Source: Nemania diffusa (lineage: Eukaryota > Ascomycota > Sordariomycetes > Xylariales > Xylariaceae). Taken from it: a stretch of DNA of 64,000 bases. The stretch covers positions 5,719,001 through 5,783,000 of the forward strand of contig JBBPUQ010000002.1 of NCBI GenBank assembly GCA_038501195.1, read 5' to 3'. A model generated the notes under the pieces. The model searched no databases. It was not told where the DNA came from and saw only the letters and a list, made by a program, of their open reading frames with translations. Numbering within the stretch: the stretch's first letter is position 1; each line of letters begins with the position of its first letter. A program made the position numbers and the translations under genes. This document shows, piece after piece, positions 44,752 through 57,700 of this stretch.

Positions 44752-46197
44752 ATGACAGCGCAGCCTCCCCGCAAAATCCAGCTCGTACGCATCGCCCATG
44801 CGTACTACAAATACGCAGACCTAGAAAAAGCAAGGCAGTTCTTCGTCGACTTCGGCTTCACCGAGGAGCGGACGCTCGCCGACGGGAACGGCGAGCCCGA
44901 GAAGATCTACTTCCGGGGATACGGCGCGGAGCCCTGGGTCATCTGCGCCGCCAGGTCTGAGAAGCCCGCGTTCGGCGGCAGCGCCTTCGTCGTCGAGTCC
45001 GAGGAGGACCTACGCATCGCCGCCGAGACGCTACCCCAGGCCTCTGATATATACGAGTTGCACGATGCCCCTGGAGGCGGACGATGCGTCACTTTCTTCG
45101 ATCCCGTTGATGGGTGGCCAATGCACCTTGTTTATGGACAGAAGAGTGCCGAAATGCTAGATATTCCTTTGCCTAATACACCCGTTAATTACGTGAGCTA
45201 TATACCTTTTCCCCATCTCCATCTATCCCCTGGGAGGGGAATTTTTGTGTCTTAGTCCGAGACTCAAAGGAGGAATATTAAGCCGCTAATGGTCTAAACG
45301 AACGACTGACACCTGCGGTTTTCTACCGTATAAAGCCAACAGAGAAGAACCGAGCAGCCAATAAGACCCAGCGATTCACGAAGCGTCCGGCGCCGGTCCA
45401 CAAGCTCGGCCACTTCGGCGTGCGCACGACGGATTACGCCAAGGCACAGGAGTTTTACTCTTCTCGCTTCAACTTTCTCGCGAGTGATGTAAGAGGATAA
45501 TCCCGAACCTAAATCACTGCATCCCCCCCTCCCTATATTTCCGCCACCGCCTTTATGGAAATACTCCGAAGTTCCACGCCTGAGACTGATGAATCACTTA
45601 TAAACAAAGATCATCCACGACGCCGAAGGTATCAACCGCAACGTCTTCTTCCGTCTGAACAGAGGGGACGAGGAGGTCGATCACCACGTGTTCTTCCTCC
45701 TCGATGGCCCATCTTACAAGGTCCACCACTCGTCGTTCGAGACGCACGATTTCGACACGCAAGTCCTAGGCCACGACTGGCTGCGGGAAAAAGGGTATAA
45801 GAACTGCTGGGGCGTGGGACGCCATGTCTTGGGAAGCCAGATTTTCGATTATTGGTGAGCTCGTTTTTCTTGCCTCTTTGCTGATTTCCTTATTGTCATT
45901 GTTGCTGTCCGTCAAGCCTGCTATAGGAGTACTGGAGGACAGGGTGGAGGACTGGCTGATTTTGCGGACAACAATAATAGGTTTGACCCTAGTGGTTTCG
46001 TTTTTGAACACTACGTGGATGGAGACCTTCTCACGGCTGATGAGCCGACACATCGCTCGAAAGCTGGGCCTGGACTTCTGCATGTCTGGGGTGAGTAAGA
46101 TGACTAGATCATGCATGGATGGGCGCTTGGAGGAACAAGAATCTATATCGCTAACTTGGTGATAGGTCCTGATGTCCCTGCAACGTTCCTAGACTAA
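44752..46197 (+). CDS. Two-domain VOC protein (glyoxalase/extradiol dioxygenase-like)
   Basis: Exons 44752..45192, 45336..45488, 45610..45854, 45981..46090 and 46166..46197 encode 326 residues, every junction in frame. The first VOC module begins QLVRIAHAYYKYADLEKAR. The second begins KLGHFGVRTTDYAKAQEFY and contains the HHVFFLLDG and YKVHHSSFETHD stretches, ending with FVFEHYVDGD. The likely metal ligands of a type I extradiol (catechol 2,3-dioxygenase-like) site are the His of GHFGV, a His of VHHSSF and the Glu of FEHY. Such proteins cleave catecholic rings with Fe(II) and oxygen. Fungal members are often annotated as metapyrocatechase-like, but real substrates are unknown. The last exon is only 32 nt. 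Confidence 0.85.
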
Positions 46198-47156
46198 ATA
46201 TCGCGTGTGTCTAATAAGCTCAGCTGGCAGTTTGACAATGCAAGTGATAAATGCCGAGGCTGCCTGAAGATATATATGTGTTCATTGTACCGTTCCAATT
46301 TGGGTTCGTCATTGGATCAGTCCTATTCTCATAAATGTCTTTTATGTAGTCGTAATTGTTGTAATTTCTGGCCTGGGTCTTAAGAGCTCGCTACTAGTGA
46401 TGCCTGTCACTTCGAGCCAAATACTCTTCTGTCCAATGGAACTGTAATTCGGTGGTTCCTCTTCCTTACATGCCTATGCGCCTGCATAGGCAATCAAAGG
46501 CTATCTAGTAGGCACGCTGTTTCATGAATGTTGAGCCAAGGGGTATCTGAGTTTAGTATACAACGGGAAATTGTACTAGAAGTCCAACTTCAATAAGTCG
46601 TATAGCATTGCAACCTAGGTGCATCTGTGACTTATATAAGCGGAATAAAGTGCTTGTGTTGACTCTAGACACCTCAAGAACCAAAGGACAGAGTCGAGGT
46701 TATGCATTGTGTGATGCAATGCCCGTGCTGGGAAGTCCGCGCGCCTATGCCTAAATGAAGATTTCCCTAATCCCGCAAGCAATTGATTGTTTTTACTTCG
46801 AATTAAGTAATTCATCGTCGCGCTAGACTGCCAGTTGCATAGTTAGTAAGGTAAGGGCATGGGCCTGAGGTAATAACTATCGCAGCCCTATTGGACAGAG
46901 CTAGAGCCACATACGCAATCGAACAGAATATGTCCTCCCATAATTGTGCTCTATCGCAAAGAACTTAGTTTAGAGTAAGCTATTGTTTAGAATTAGTAAC
47001 TTGGTTTACGAAATGTCGAATGAACAAATACCTTCATGAAGCGATTATCCGACATTCTCACGAATAAGCGAGTCGGATGATGGCGATGAGATGAGATCCG
47101 TAGCTTTTAGATTCGGCTAATGTCGTTGTGCAGGCTAGCAGCTCGTAGTCTAATGC
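46198..47156. other. Intergenic, convergent 3' flanks
   Basis: AT-rich flank between the VOC gene and the Zn2Cys6 regulator gene. Nothing supported. Confidence 0.45.
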
Positions 47157-48330
47157 TCACACGAACCTGCCCCTCATAACTAAACGCCGCCATATTGCCT
47201 CCTCATCCTCATCCTGGTCAACGGTAAGATGCGTGGGTGTTGAATCAATCGGATCCGGATTGGCGCAGAGCTCGAAGAAGTCTTCCTCCATTCCCTCACC
47301 AGGAGCGAATCCCAAGTTAATTAAAGTGTCCCTGGGCACCGAATCGAGCCTAATTGGAGGTTATTACAGATCCCTCGTTAAAAAAAGATAAAAAGTCTAC
47401 TTGCCATTGAGAATGGTAAGCTGGATCAATATCAGGCAGCTCCCGTGTCGGATTATTTCGATCATCACTTTGATATGGGGTTCGTAACGCACTCGGTAAG
47501 GGGCTGAAATCATTCAAGTTTACGGGTGTTCCCACATCTGGGACATGAGTTTTATTATACTCATGGTAATCGTTTACTGAACTATTAGATCCGAAGCCCG
47601 CGCTCTGAGGGACCGGTGACCTTCCATGGCCAGAGCCAGCATAAGAGCGCCGTGGGTCTTGGGACAGGTCAAATGCACGTCGTCGGATATCCTCGCTCTG
47701 GAGATATATATCACTTGGGTTTTGGGGCGCGCCATGGGGATTGACGGCGACAGAAGCGGTCCCAGAGCTCGATGACGTTCTCCGGTCGTGCTGGTTGGGA
47801 GCGATAGGGAGGGCGCATGGTTGCCCTCGAGCACCGTTGGTTTGTCTGACACCTGCCTCATTGCGCTGGTGCTCGAAGTGTGAGACGAGAGGCAGGTCTT
47901 GGTCTAACGGCGGAAGATGTAAGTCGGGTGACTCGCCATTTTGCAGGAATCGAGCAATGCGGCTCTCATTGAACTTGTTTACCAGGTCTGTCTGGTTGTC
48001 GTTGTTGCGATAGTACTCTAAATTAGAGACACCTGTATTGCCGTAGGTGCCGCCACGAAGTGCCTGCAACACGATGTCCTCGATATCGGGCCTCGCCTGG
48101 AGGACTATGGCCCATAGACGCTCACCGTTCTGGCCGGTGTAGCCACTGCGCGGCCCTCGCTTACGGACAGGCCGATTGTACGTGCACTCGGTCCCGGCGC
48201 GGACACAGACACTGCACTTGGGGGCGGCGTTGTCGCAGGGCTGGTGCTGGGAATTGCAGCGGTCACAGGCCCGACTCGCCTTGCGCTTCTTGGCCGCCCG
48301 CCTGCCATCATCGCTCTCGCCATCGCTCAT
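47157..48330 (-). CDS. Zn2Cys6 binuclear-cluster transcription factor
   Basis: Minus-strand exons 48330..47405 and 47349..47157 encode 372 residues. The N-terminus is charged (MSDGESDDGRRAAKKRK), followed by a perfect fungal zinc cluster with C-x2-C-x6-C-x6-C-x2-C-x6-C spacing (CDRC...CTY, about residues 22-50) and a basic RKRGPRSGY linker. The middle is low-complexity. The short second exon has a conserved-looking acidic end (EDFFELCANPDP, DQDEDEEAIWRRL), a possible activation domain. The usual fungal middle homology domain is missing, as in the short Zn2Cys6 regulators. In-frame joining needs the GC-AG intron 47404-47350. The cluster implies sequence-specific DNA binding in the nucleus; targets are unknown. 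Confidence 0.85.
47350..47404 (-). other. GC-AG intron of the Zn2Cys6 gene
   Basis: A 55-nt intron starting GCAAGT and ending AATTAG. The GC donor fits the known strong consensus for GC-AG introns. It joins codon TG|G so that QW continues into LDSVPRDTL. Using the nearby GT (GTAGAC, 47400) gives a different frame and an early stop. Confidence 0.7.
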
Positions 48331-49913
48331 GGCCTCCGCGGCAGGGTCAGGTAGCGGTGACGCCCGCTGCCGCTGCCGCTGCCAGGAATGGGGCACCGTT
48401 AATCGGGAACAGCAATGACCGAGTGTGTGGTTTGTGGGGTTGCTAGTGTGCAGGAAGAGAAAGGACACAGTGGGTGCAGGATTGGTTGCGCCGTCTTATG
48501 AGCGGATATAGAATCGCAGCTGCAGGGCAAAATGTTTCATGTATGAAAGGCAATATCTACCTAGTCATATGGAGGAGGAGGGTATAGGCGGCTTAGTAAT
48601 GACGAACGCTTGGCAATGGCGCGCGTCAATGGCAATATCGAGGAGATAGCTATACTTAATATGCCTCACTGCTGCGTTGCGCGTGGTAAGAGGTCATATC
48701 ATATTGAATTCTTACTAGATAGTACACTTACGCGTAGGAGATGTATGTGGTTTGGGGTTTAGATTGGCCCGTGTGTACTTACTATCCTCGGAAGCTATTA
48801 GCTAGTCGGCTTAAATATTCTGTAGGTAAGTACTAGACTACTTCTGTAGGAGAAGCGAAACGCCAGAGCACAAGATGATGTGGCTTAACGCCGGTTTTTA
48901 CCTCCTGGCCCCATTATCGAATTAGGCATAGGCTAGTGTAATTTGTGTGGTTACAGTAACTCATTACATACCTATATTCTGTGCTACCTACCTAACCTAC
49001 TCTATACTTTACATACGTACTACCTATAACTCATAGGTACACTGAGTATATTCCATATAGCACCTACCTCTACCTATAAGGCTACCTACCTAGGTACCTA
49101 GGTATCTATGCCGACTACTACCTAGACTCTACCTACCGTAGATGAGGGGATAAACCAGGCCAGAATTGTTCAGGCGACCTCTTATGTAAACCTTAGGTAC
49201 CTACCCCGTCCTAAATCGACCGCAACAGGCGGGCCAATCTTTCTACCCGGCCTACCGACAAGCTTGCCGCTCAATGTGCCACTCGACCCACTGAACATTC
49301 GTCCTCTGCCGTCCTAGGCTGGGTACTACTACCGATCTACTGATCTATCTGCTACCTACCTACCTACATACATATATACATCCTACTTCCTACTTGTAAC
49401 ATCCGCCTACCTACTTCCATGCGGTATCTATCTATCCACGCTGCTGCTTGACGATTCATGTCCATGTTAGGGATTCACCCATTCAAGTTGTCCCATTTTT
49501 GTCACCAACCCCAATCATGACACAGCCATACAGACTTCTAAACGTGAGGGTATAGCTCAGAGCCTTCGACAGCATTATAAAGTGACCTGATCTGCATCTC
49601 GGATTTTCGTCGGTCTCACTAGAACACCCGAAACCTGTGGTCTGGTCACTTTAGTCGGCGAGGAACAAGAAGCGAGGGGATATAGCTTCTTCCCTGTCGT
49701 AGACAAAATCGCCCCACTGGCATTTTGGTGCACCTTGTTTGCAGCAGGTCATTCATTTCTCTCAAGTGGGCTCGTTCGCGGGAGATTCAATTCTCCGCCT
49801 TCTCAAGATACCGGGAGGTGAGGCAGCAGCGGCCTAACCCACCATTTTGAGATTAGATATTAGATACCTACTATCAGAGTCCCGTCCAGACGTCTGACAA
49901 CTTGCGAGTCACC
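48331..49913. promoter_or_regulatory. Divergent promoter region with dense ACCTACCTA/TAGGTACC tracts
   Basis: A 1.6-kb region between the Zn2Cys6 gene and the QutR-like gene. From 48955 to 49200 and 49340-49410 it is almost entirely built of CCTACCTA, TAGGTACC and CTACATA words. Possible 5' UTR lies near 49560-49900. Confidence 0.5.
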
Positions 49914-52397
49914 ATGAAAGGCGTCCAGTATGGCATGGCCCCGAGCGAGACCTTGACCACACCAGCCAAGGGAAACCTCCGCCTTTTCCCCCAAGAAGCC
50001 TCCATCGTCCTGGTTGGATGCCGTGGTGCGGGAAAGAGGACACTAGGATTCATAGCCGCCAAGTATCTCGGTCGCAGGCTCTTGACCGAAGACCACTACT
50101 TTGAGAGCTCTACAGGTTGCAACAGGAAAACATTCCTTCAGAGGTATGGGCGTGATACGTTCAACAGCCAGATAGCCCTCGTGCTAGCACAGACTCTCGA
50201 TGCAAATCGTCACAGCTGTGTCATTGAATGCAGTACCGCAACTCTGACCCAAGAGACGCGGGCCGTCCTCTCAGCCTATGCCGAGACGAACCCAGTAATA
50301 TACATCCATCGGGATAAAGAGGATTTATATAAGATTCTGGAGCTTCCCGTTTCTGACGCTGAACGTTTACTGGTGACGGATCAGAAACACCGAGAGTTCT
50401 GCAACTTTGAATATTTCAATCTTCTAGACACCAGCCCAGATGCTCAGGCTGATGGAGAGTCGCCGTTGCGCTCTGCCTCTGTCCATTCTGCTAGATTGGT
50501 CCACGCCAAGCAAGACTTCATCAACTTCCTTGACCATATCTCTGGCCAGGCTCTCGCTCGATCTTGGGTGCAGAACCCCTTCTCTGTTAAAGCAATCCCC
50601 CCAGAACATCGATCTTGTACATTCGTGTTGAACCTACGACTCTCAACTTTAATCAATCTAGAGCGGGACCTGGCACAATTGGAGGCCCCTGCAGAGGTGG
50701 TGGAACTCATCATTGACACATGGCCAGACAATATGTTTGATATCATATCCACGCAGGTGGCCCTCATAAGACGGAAACTAGACATACCGATCATATACCA
50801 AGTCGAAGAGAATCCGCGGGAGGAGCGCCGGAGAACACTCGAAGAAAGAGATCCTATGGATTTCGAGTTGATGATGCACGGCCTTCGTCTCGGCGTTGAC
50901 TATCTGTCCCTGGACCTCGAGCGGAGCGAGCACATTATCCACAAGGTCCTCTCTATGCGCGGCCGGACCAAGATTATTGGTAATTATGTGGTCAAGGGCC
51001 TCATTACACCGCAATGGGACCAGGATATTTATGTCCAGCGCTATCTGCACGCCCAAAATCTGGGTTGCCATATTGTCCGGATCGCAAGATTCTGTGCGGG
51101 GAACAAAGATGACGAACGACGACAGGAGTTTATAGACAAAATTGCAGCTCTCCCAGAGCCCAAACCCAATATCGTTGCCTACGATTACTCCGTCTTTGGT
51201 CTGGTAAGTCCACCCCAAGGCCAAAGTTTTAACCCGAGTGGCCACGAGCTTTTAGAACATTCGAGTCGAGAGCAGATGACTGGTGTCAGCACAACACGAG
51301 GGATTATCCGGGGTTTCTTTCGAAGGGGGTGGCTGCAACCGCTCAACTTCTATGTTTTGGGCGCCAACGTATATTACTCAGCTTCCCCCTCTATGCATAG
51401 GGCCGCTTATGAACACTATATGATGCCGCACACGTTCGAAGCGAAGAAATGCACAACAATCGAGGAGTTAGACAGGATTCGACGGGATCCCAACTTCGGG
51501 GGCGCCTCCCTTACCGCGCCCTTAAAGTTGGCTATCATGGATCACCTCGATCACCTAAGTTTACACGCTACCGCTATAGGCGCCGTAAACAGCTTGCTGC
51601 CTCTTCGCGGCAAGACGTCTTCTATCCTCGATCACGCAAACGCGCGAAACCAAGCCGGCGTAACAGATAAGCTCTACGGTGACAACACCGATTGGAATTC
51701 TATAGCCATCTGCCTACGTCGAGCTATCAGCCCTCGAAACTCAGTTCAGCCCTCACGGACCACTGCACTCGTCATTGGCGCTGGCGGTATGGGACGTGCC
51801 GCCATCTACGCGTTGATTAAGCTTGGTTGTCGGAAAATCTTCATATTCAACCGTACTCTAGCCAAGGCGGAAGAAGTTGCAAGGCACTTCAATACGTATG
51901 CAGAGGAACACAAGCTTGTCGGGCGACGAGGGGAAGAGGGCCGGGTTTGTCATGTCATCAAATCTGTCAACGATCCTTGGCCTGAAGAGTACCAGCAGCC
52001 CACCATCGTCCTGTCCTGTATCCCTTGTTTAGGCATCGACGATAGGCCTGCTGTGGATTTCCGAATGCCGCCCCAGTGGCTACGGAGTCCCTCTGGCGGT
52101 GTAGTCATAGAGGTAAGTTTTCACCCAACCCCGACTTCGAATGTATTTAGTTAATCAAATTAGTTGGCCTATGAACCTCTGATAACACCTCTCATTGTCC
52201 AAATGCGAAAGATTCGTGAAGATGGCAACACCTCGTGGGTACTTATCGACGGCTTAGAGGTTGTAGGAGAAATGGCCATGGAAGCTTTTGAACTCTATAC
52301 AGGCCGGAACGCGCCACGGAGGCTGATGAGGAGAGTATGCGATGAGACGTGGACTAGGCAATGCGCTCCCTTCCAACCGCACAGGTTCCCACGATGA
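49914..52397 (+). CDS. qutR: Quinate pathway repressor (QutR/Qa-1S-like)
   Basis: Exons 49914..52112 and 52164..52397 encode 810 residues; the phase-0 51-nt intron restores VIE-LAYEPLITPL. Domain order copies the last three AROM domains. A shikimate kinase-like part (about 25-190) has Walker A GCRGAGKRTLG at 34-44. A type I 3-dehydroquinase-like part (about 215-425) follows. A shikimate dehydrogenase-like part (about 440-810) has SLTAPLK, GDNTDWNSI and GAGGMGRAAIYAL. In the dehydroquinase part the catalytic His position reads GNYVVK (V at about 359), and the Schiff-base Lys position reads VRIA (R389), so this is a pseudoenzyme. That supports assignment as the co-repressor that senses quinate or shikimate and restrains the QutA activator. 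No quinate catabolic gene lies beside it in the window. Confidence 0.85.
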
Positions 52398-54077
52398 TCT
52401 TTCCCAGTACGAACGAGTTAGCTATCAGGCATGTCGATTTATGATATAAAATGGATGGACTGTCGAGTGACGTTTCCATGACCCTCTTCCAAGATGGAAA
52501 AGGGGCGATGGCCCAAGAGGGAAGAAACGAACAACGCTATGCCTGATAGCTGGAAACAAGAGTCGGCTATAACTGCGGCAAAGAAGCGAGACGTCTAAAC
52601 AAGTCACCAACAGATAAATGAGGTGTGGAAAATATCGACGACGAGTCCGGTTATTAGATTCCTATCAGTTGGGAGGAACTAGGGCCAAGACGATAGTGAG
52701 GAGGTGGGTAGTATTGAATTGCGTCGTATAGGCTATAGGCGTCAAGAGCTAGTTAGTTGCCGGCATAAGGCGGAATGCCACGAATGAAACGATACAAGAT
52801 TTGGGGACGACAACGGGAGAGGAGCTTTTAGACACCAAGCTTTCCTAAGGGAACATGAGAGAAGACGGGCGCAAGCAATATGCACATTCAAGGGCTAAAA
52901 GGTGCAAACAGACTGTGTTGTAATAATTTGTAGGTAAGATGAGCTTATACGGAGAAGACCAGTTTCATAACCCTAATTGTATACTACATGGTCCGGCTTT
53001 CCCAAGGTTGTACATAAGGGGTAGTAACCACACATCGCACATACTTTACGGAAGGGTTTGATTTACACAGGTCTGTTCATGTGTACTACGGACCTTTCCG
53101 TTAAATTTCACAACGACTAGAGTAAAAAGAATTCGTGGGAGATAATCTAAGTAGTTAGTTCAATTACTCCTCGCAGATTCACGTTGAAAAAAAAAGAATA
53201 ACTAGGAAGTATATATATATATTATAACTATAAACTTCGATTTATTTTTACGTTGAGAGGAAAACTTGTCTATTTAACTTAAAATGTTTAAACCTGAAAA
53301 GAATTTCTTAACTATAAGCAGCGCTAAGCTTAGTTTAATTAGGTGTGTGAGTGACCCCGTTATTCCACTCTTAAGCCACTGTGCCGAGGCGGCCTTTACA
53401 GGGATATAACGAAATCGTCACCGCTACTTGCCTAGAAGATGTGATAGTTTGTATTAAGCACCTCGAGTAAGACGAGAATCGCAACTCAATGTACACCTAT
53501 TGAGAGTTATGGTTATCCAATACACCCGATAAAACTACCAAAGGTCATAGCCATAGCCATGGCCGCCTGTCCGTCGTCTATGAAGAGTCCCCGACTAAAA
53601 CCTCTAATGCGCCGAGCCGTCCTCCTCCGTCCATCTTATTCCCCTGGACAGAGTAGGCTGAACACCGCCTACCAGAGCTCCCTCGCTCGAGATAGGATGC
53701 AAGAACGTGAAAAAAGCAAGATACATCGATGTCGGTGTCTGACCGTGGATATCCTGGTGCAGTGAGCATCTTCCGCAATGCCATGACACCCAGGATAAGT
53801 CGTCTGTCGATCTACAGGAATGCGACTAGCCGGTAACGCAGGGGAGAAAAAAAAAGATAAGATCAAATGTGCTGTTGCAATAGAACACAGCCACCCAAGT
53901 ACTGCACTTGACTACCACGGAAACAAATCGCGCCCCGCTGGTGGAAACAAATGGCCGGCCGATCGGATCGCTGACGAGGAAAATATACAATTGAAGGTGT
54001 CAAGAGACAGCAAGGAGCAAGCTTGAACAACAGAGTAGCGTTAGGCGTATCGCAAATCGAGAAACCGACTCGACCGC
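52398..54077. other. Intergenic, AT-rich
   Basis: Convergent 3' flanks. An (AT)n run lies near 53210-53222 with AT-rich sequence to about 53340. ORFs on either strand at 53559-53866 are not supported. Confidence 0.4.
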
Positions 54078-54754
54078 CTATACAAGCTCGAACCCTTCAT
54101 CTTCTATGAGTGCAGCCTCTTCGATGAGAGGTGCCGTCTTGCCGCGATGTAGATCCTTAAGAGCCTTTCGGCCCTTCACTGGATCTCCATTGTAGTCCAA
54201 GATCTCGTACTCTTTCTCAACAAACTTCTCCGTCGCCTTTGTGTTTGTCTTGACGAAGACATCAAGTGACAGTGGCTTCCCTGGACTCTCTGTTTGATCG
54301 AAGCTGTACATGAAGTCTTCAGATACACTCTGGCTTCGCTGGCTGTGTGAAGACGGGAGTAATTCGCGCAGAGATCGAGACATGTTGGTGGGGTCCTGTA
54401 GCTCGACCAAGGCGCTAGTCTTGGGCCACCAGTAACTCTGGGGAATGGTATATGCCCTGTGGCCGCCTATGCCCGGCTTGGTGATGTTCGGTGACCGTAT
54501 ATGCTTGCCACTGTCCGTCTGTCAGTACATGATTTGGGCAGAACAGTCCATGTCACAACTCACTTGGGCAATGTGTCTGGTCGGACTTTCTCTTGCTGCT
54601 CCTCGCTGCCAGTCCAGACGGACTCGTTATCAAGCCACTGATTCTGGACACCAGGGGATGGTCGCTTGCCCCGCGCCCATTTGTGAGCGTGATCCTTGAC
54701 TCGCTTCGTCTCGTGGGCGCCACTTCGCAGATCTCGGGTCTGTTCAAAAGCCAT
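54078..54754 (-). CDS. Conserved fungal protein of unknown function (207 aa)
   Basis: Minus-strand exons 54754..54564 and 54510..54078 encode 207 residues. The 53-nt intron (GTGAGT, branch TACTGAC, acceptor GGACAG) joins LPN-GKHIRSPNITKPG in frame. The start MAFEQTRDL is a clean ATG. The sequence is hydrophilic with no signal or membrane segment. Blocks such as VKDHAHKWARGK, QNQWLDNESVWTG, HRAYTIPQSYWWPK and SLRELLPSSHSQRSQS look under strong constraint. It probably represents a protein kept across filamentous ascomycetes, but I do not recognise a named family. Upstream lies a 4.5-kb region without genes. Confidence 0.75.
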
Positions 54755-57700
54755 GGTAGAACAATGTCACGAGAACGAGTGTGTGTTGGTAGCAACGATA
54801 ATCTAGAAAAGGTATGAATGTGGTCCTGGACGGGCTTAGGGTCCCTCGGATGGCGTTCAGGTTTTCAACGATCCTAATATCGATGTTCGATCTACGCGGC
54901 TAGGCGAGGAGGGGCTATGATGATGCCTTCGAGCGAGGAAACGATGATACTGGCAGACCAGGTGGATAAGGTACGCAATGCACAGAGGTAACCGACGGGA
55001 GTTGGTATAGATGGCGCGGCGGGATGTTTGGTTATAGGTTACGTGAAAAGAGGAGGAGACAATCTAATTATGCAAGAGAATAGAAGGAAGGCCTTCCGGA
55101 CGAAAGAGACACAGTAGAGAAAGCAATGGGAGGCAACAGAAGGGATGTCGAATCACGCGTGGCAAGCGGATGACGATTAGGTAAGGTGGGATGAGTGGTG
55201 AGTGATGAGGTATCCCAAAGGTAGGTCCGATCTGACCTGATGTGCCTTGTGCCTTGTGCCTTGTGCCTATTGATTTGTGGCTCGCTGTTTGCGAAGTCGG
55301 GGAAGCTGCTTTGTCTCGCTGCCGTTGGACGGTTCAACGGTTGGTGCAAGATGAAAGACGAGAGCTACGTCCAGACACTGTGCAGTTGATACAGGGGAAA
55401 GACAAGCAACGGGAGACAAAAGATGCAGTTATACAATATCAAGTGATGCAAGTAAGTACGCGTAGTATAGAAAGGGACCGGCGTGGCTTTGTTCGTTATG
55501 TGATGGGAGTCAGGAGTATGATTATGAGTATGTATGATGAGTACGAGTTCAGATAAGAGAGCAAGAAGTTGGGAGGGCAGAGGGAGACTTTAACTTAGAC
55601 AGCCTCGGAACGCGCCTTTCGGTATTTATTCATATCACGACAGATACTAGCAAGGGCGAGCAAGGGCACGGGGAGCCTGGGAAGCAGGTACAGCAGGTGG
55701 TAGGTAGGCAATTGAAGAGTCAGAGGAAAGGCGCAAAGGGGCCGGTTGTTTCGCGCAATCGATCGCTTGTTCAGACCGTGTGACTCAGATAAGACCTGAC
55801 GCAAGAACCGCAAGAGCCGACGACAGTACTGCTGAACCTCCCTAACTGCTAGCATACCTACAGTAGGATACAGTACCTACGTACCAACCTACTAGGTACC
55901 TAAGGTAGCCTTGGTGCTAGGAGACAGTGCCGTAAGAAGTAATATGACGGATTAGGAAACCCACGTTGTAGCGATAGGCGGCAGATAAGGTGCTCAAGAT
56001 TAGCGTGATTGGCGTCGTCGATTAGGTAAGGTCGGCAACGTACTCATAGGTACCTGTCTATCTATCTATCTACATAGAAAGGACAAAATGAGCTGCAACT
56101 TGGAACTCTAAAAATAGGAGTAAAATAGAATACCTATGAGCACAGATGAAGCGGAGGATAAAACCGACTTTTTTTTTTCAACTATTATTATTAAGCAAAC
56201 TTCTTCATGTTTCTCTAAAGCCTAGCATACATACATATATGTACATATACGTACATACTGTAGGAGCTGGTAGGGATGCTAGTGTTGGTGATGAGAGAAA
56301 GAACATATGCGTACCTAAAGCCTTATGCGTACATGGCCTTTCTATGACGCGGCAAACGTGGTTCCTTATTTCTGCATAACAACCACACGAGAAAGAGAAT
56401 CCCTTGTCTCAATACTTGGTGTCTTAAGGTATTATTACCTATGTATGTACCTATACGCAACACACAAATTACTAGATCTAAGTACATATATTAGATACGA
56501 GCCTACCTGATACCTACCTAGATAGAGGTAGACTACTAGGTAGGTATCTATGTATGTAGAATCCAGCCTTACGTGGTGTGGGTGGATTCTATCTATATTC
56601 GTACCTACGCAGGTGCCAGTAAGAGTCGCAGCCTCTGCCACGACTGGTCACTGCGGCAAGGAGATGATGCCATTGTTAATAAGACAATCGATGATGATGC
56701 GAAGACCTCGCCTACACCTCGACCATGTGACTGCACTACCACGGGCGGTTAGCATAGCCCTCCAAGGACCGAACGAAGGCGACGAGCCAATGAGCAGCTG
56801 TGAGAGGTGCGAGTGGGTTGTTTGACTGGTGACCCTTCTTACATACAGTAATCACCACCACCGTTGGCCACTAACCAACTACCTATTTACACTATTTGTC
56901 TAGATTATCTAAACCTCACATGGGGGATATTGGATATTGGGGAAGCGCAGTCACTTATGCGTGGGTAGATCGGTATCTACCTAGATACCTAGATAGTCTA
57001 GGCCAGGCCTAGACAGGCTCCGACTCTGTTAGGCCCCCAATCGACTCCCACCTAGTATCACTTGTTGGTTCACTTGTCGGTTCACTTGACTCGGCCGGCG
57101 TGAAGAAGCCAATCAGTACTGTACACAGGATTGGAGATGAGACTTGTTGTGGCTTCTCATCCCTCATGTACGTATTATAGTACCTACCTATCTACTTGTA
57201 CAATGAGGTAGGCAATAAGACAGGTACATATTAATATCCCCGCAAAACGTAGGCATATTTAGGTACTTATAAGTCCCGATACGCAGCATAGCCAACCCTG
57301 CTCGTCGAGTGCATGCATAATCGTACCCGGATAATGGCTTGTCTATGATCACTTCCATGCTGCAGGTCCTGAAACTCCGGGCCCCGCGGGCGGCGTCGGC
57401 ATCGTGTGCTGTCTTGTCCTGCGTACTGTAAGTGAATCAACCGGGATGCAAACTGTCTGCTCTGCTGTCGAGGGAGGTTACAGAATACCTAGGTACCTAC
57501 ATAGCATACCTACCGCGTACCTTACCTAGGTAGGTATGTATGTAGGTACGTACTTGCGATAAGCCCGACGAAAACGAATCAGATAGCCCACATGCGCAAT
57601 CCGCGCGTGGGCGTGGGTGTTGGGCGCGGGCGATGCGCTGCAGGACATTATTCTCCCGGCCCGTGGCCACATGGATCGACGTCAGGTGAGTGACTCGCTA

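Noticed and set aside
53559..53866. Overlapping ORFs on both strands
   Set aside because: Mutually overlapping and without motif; likely chance.
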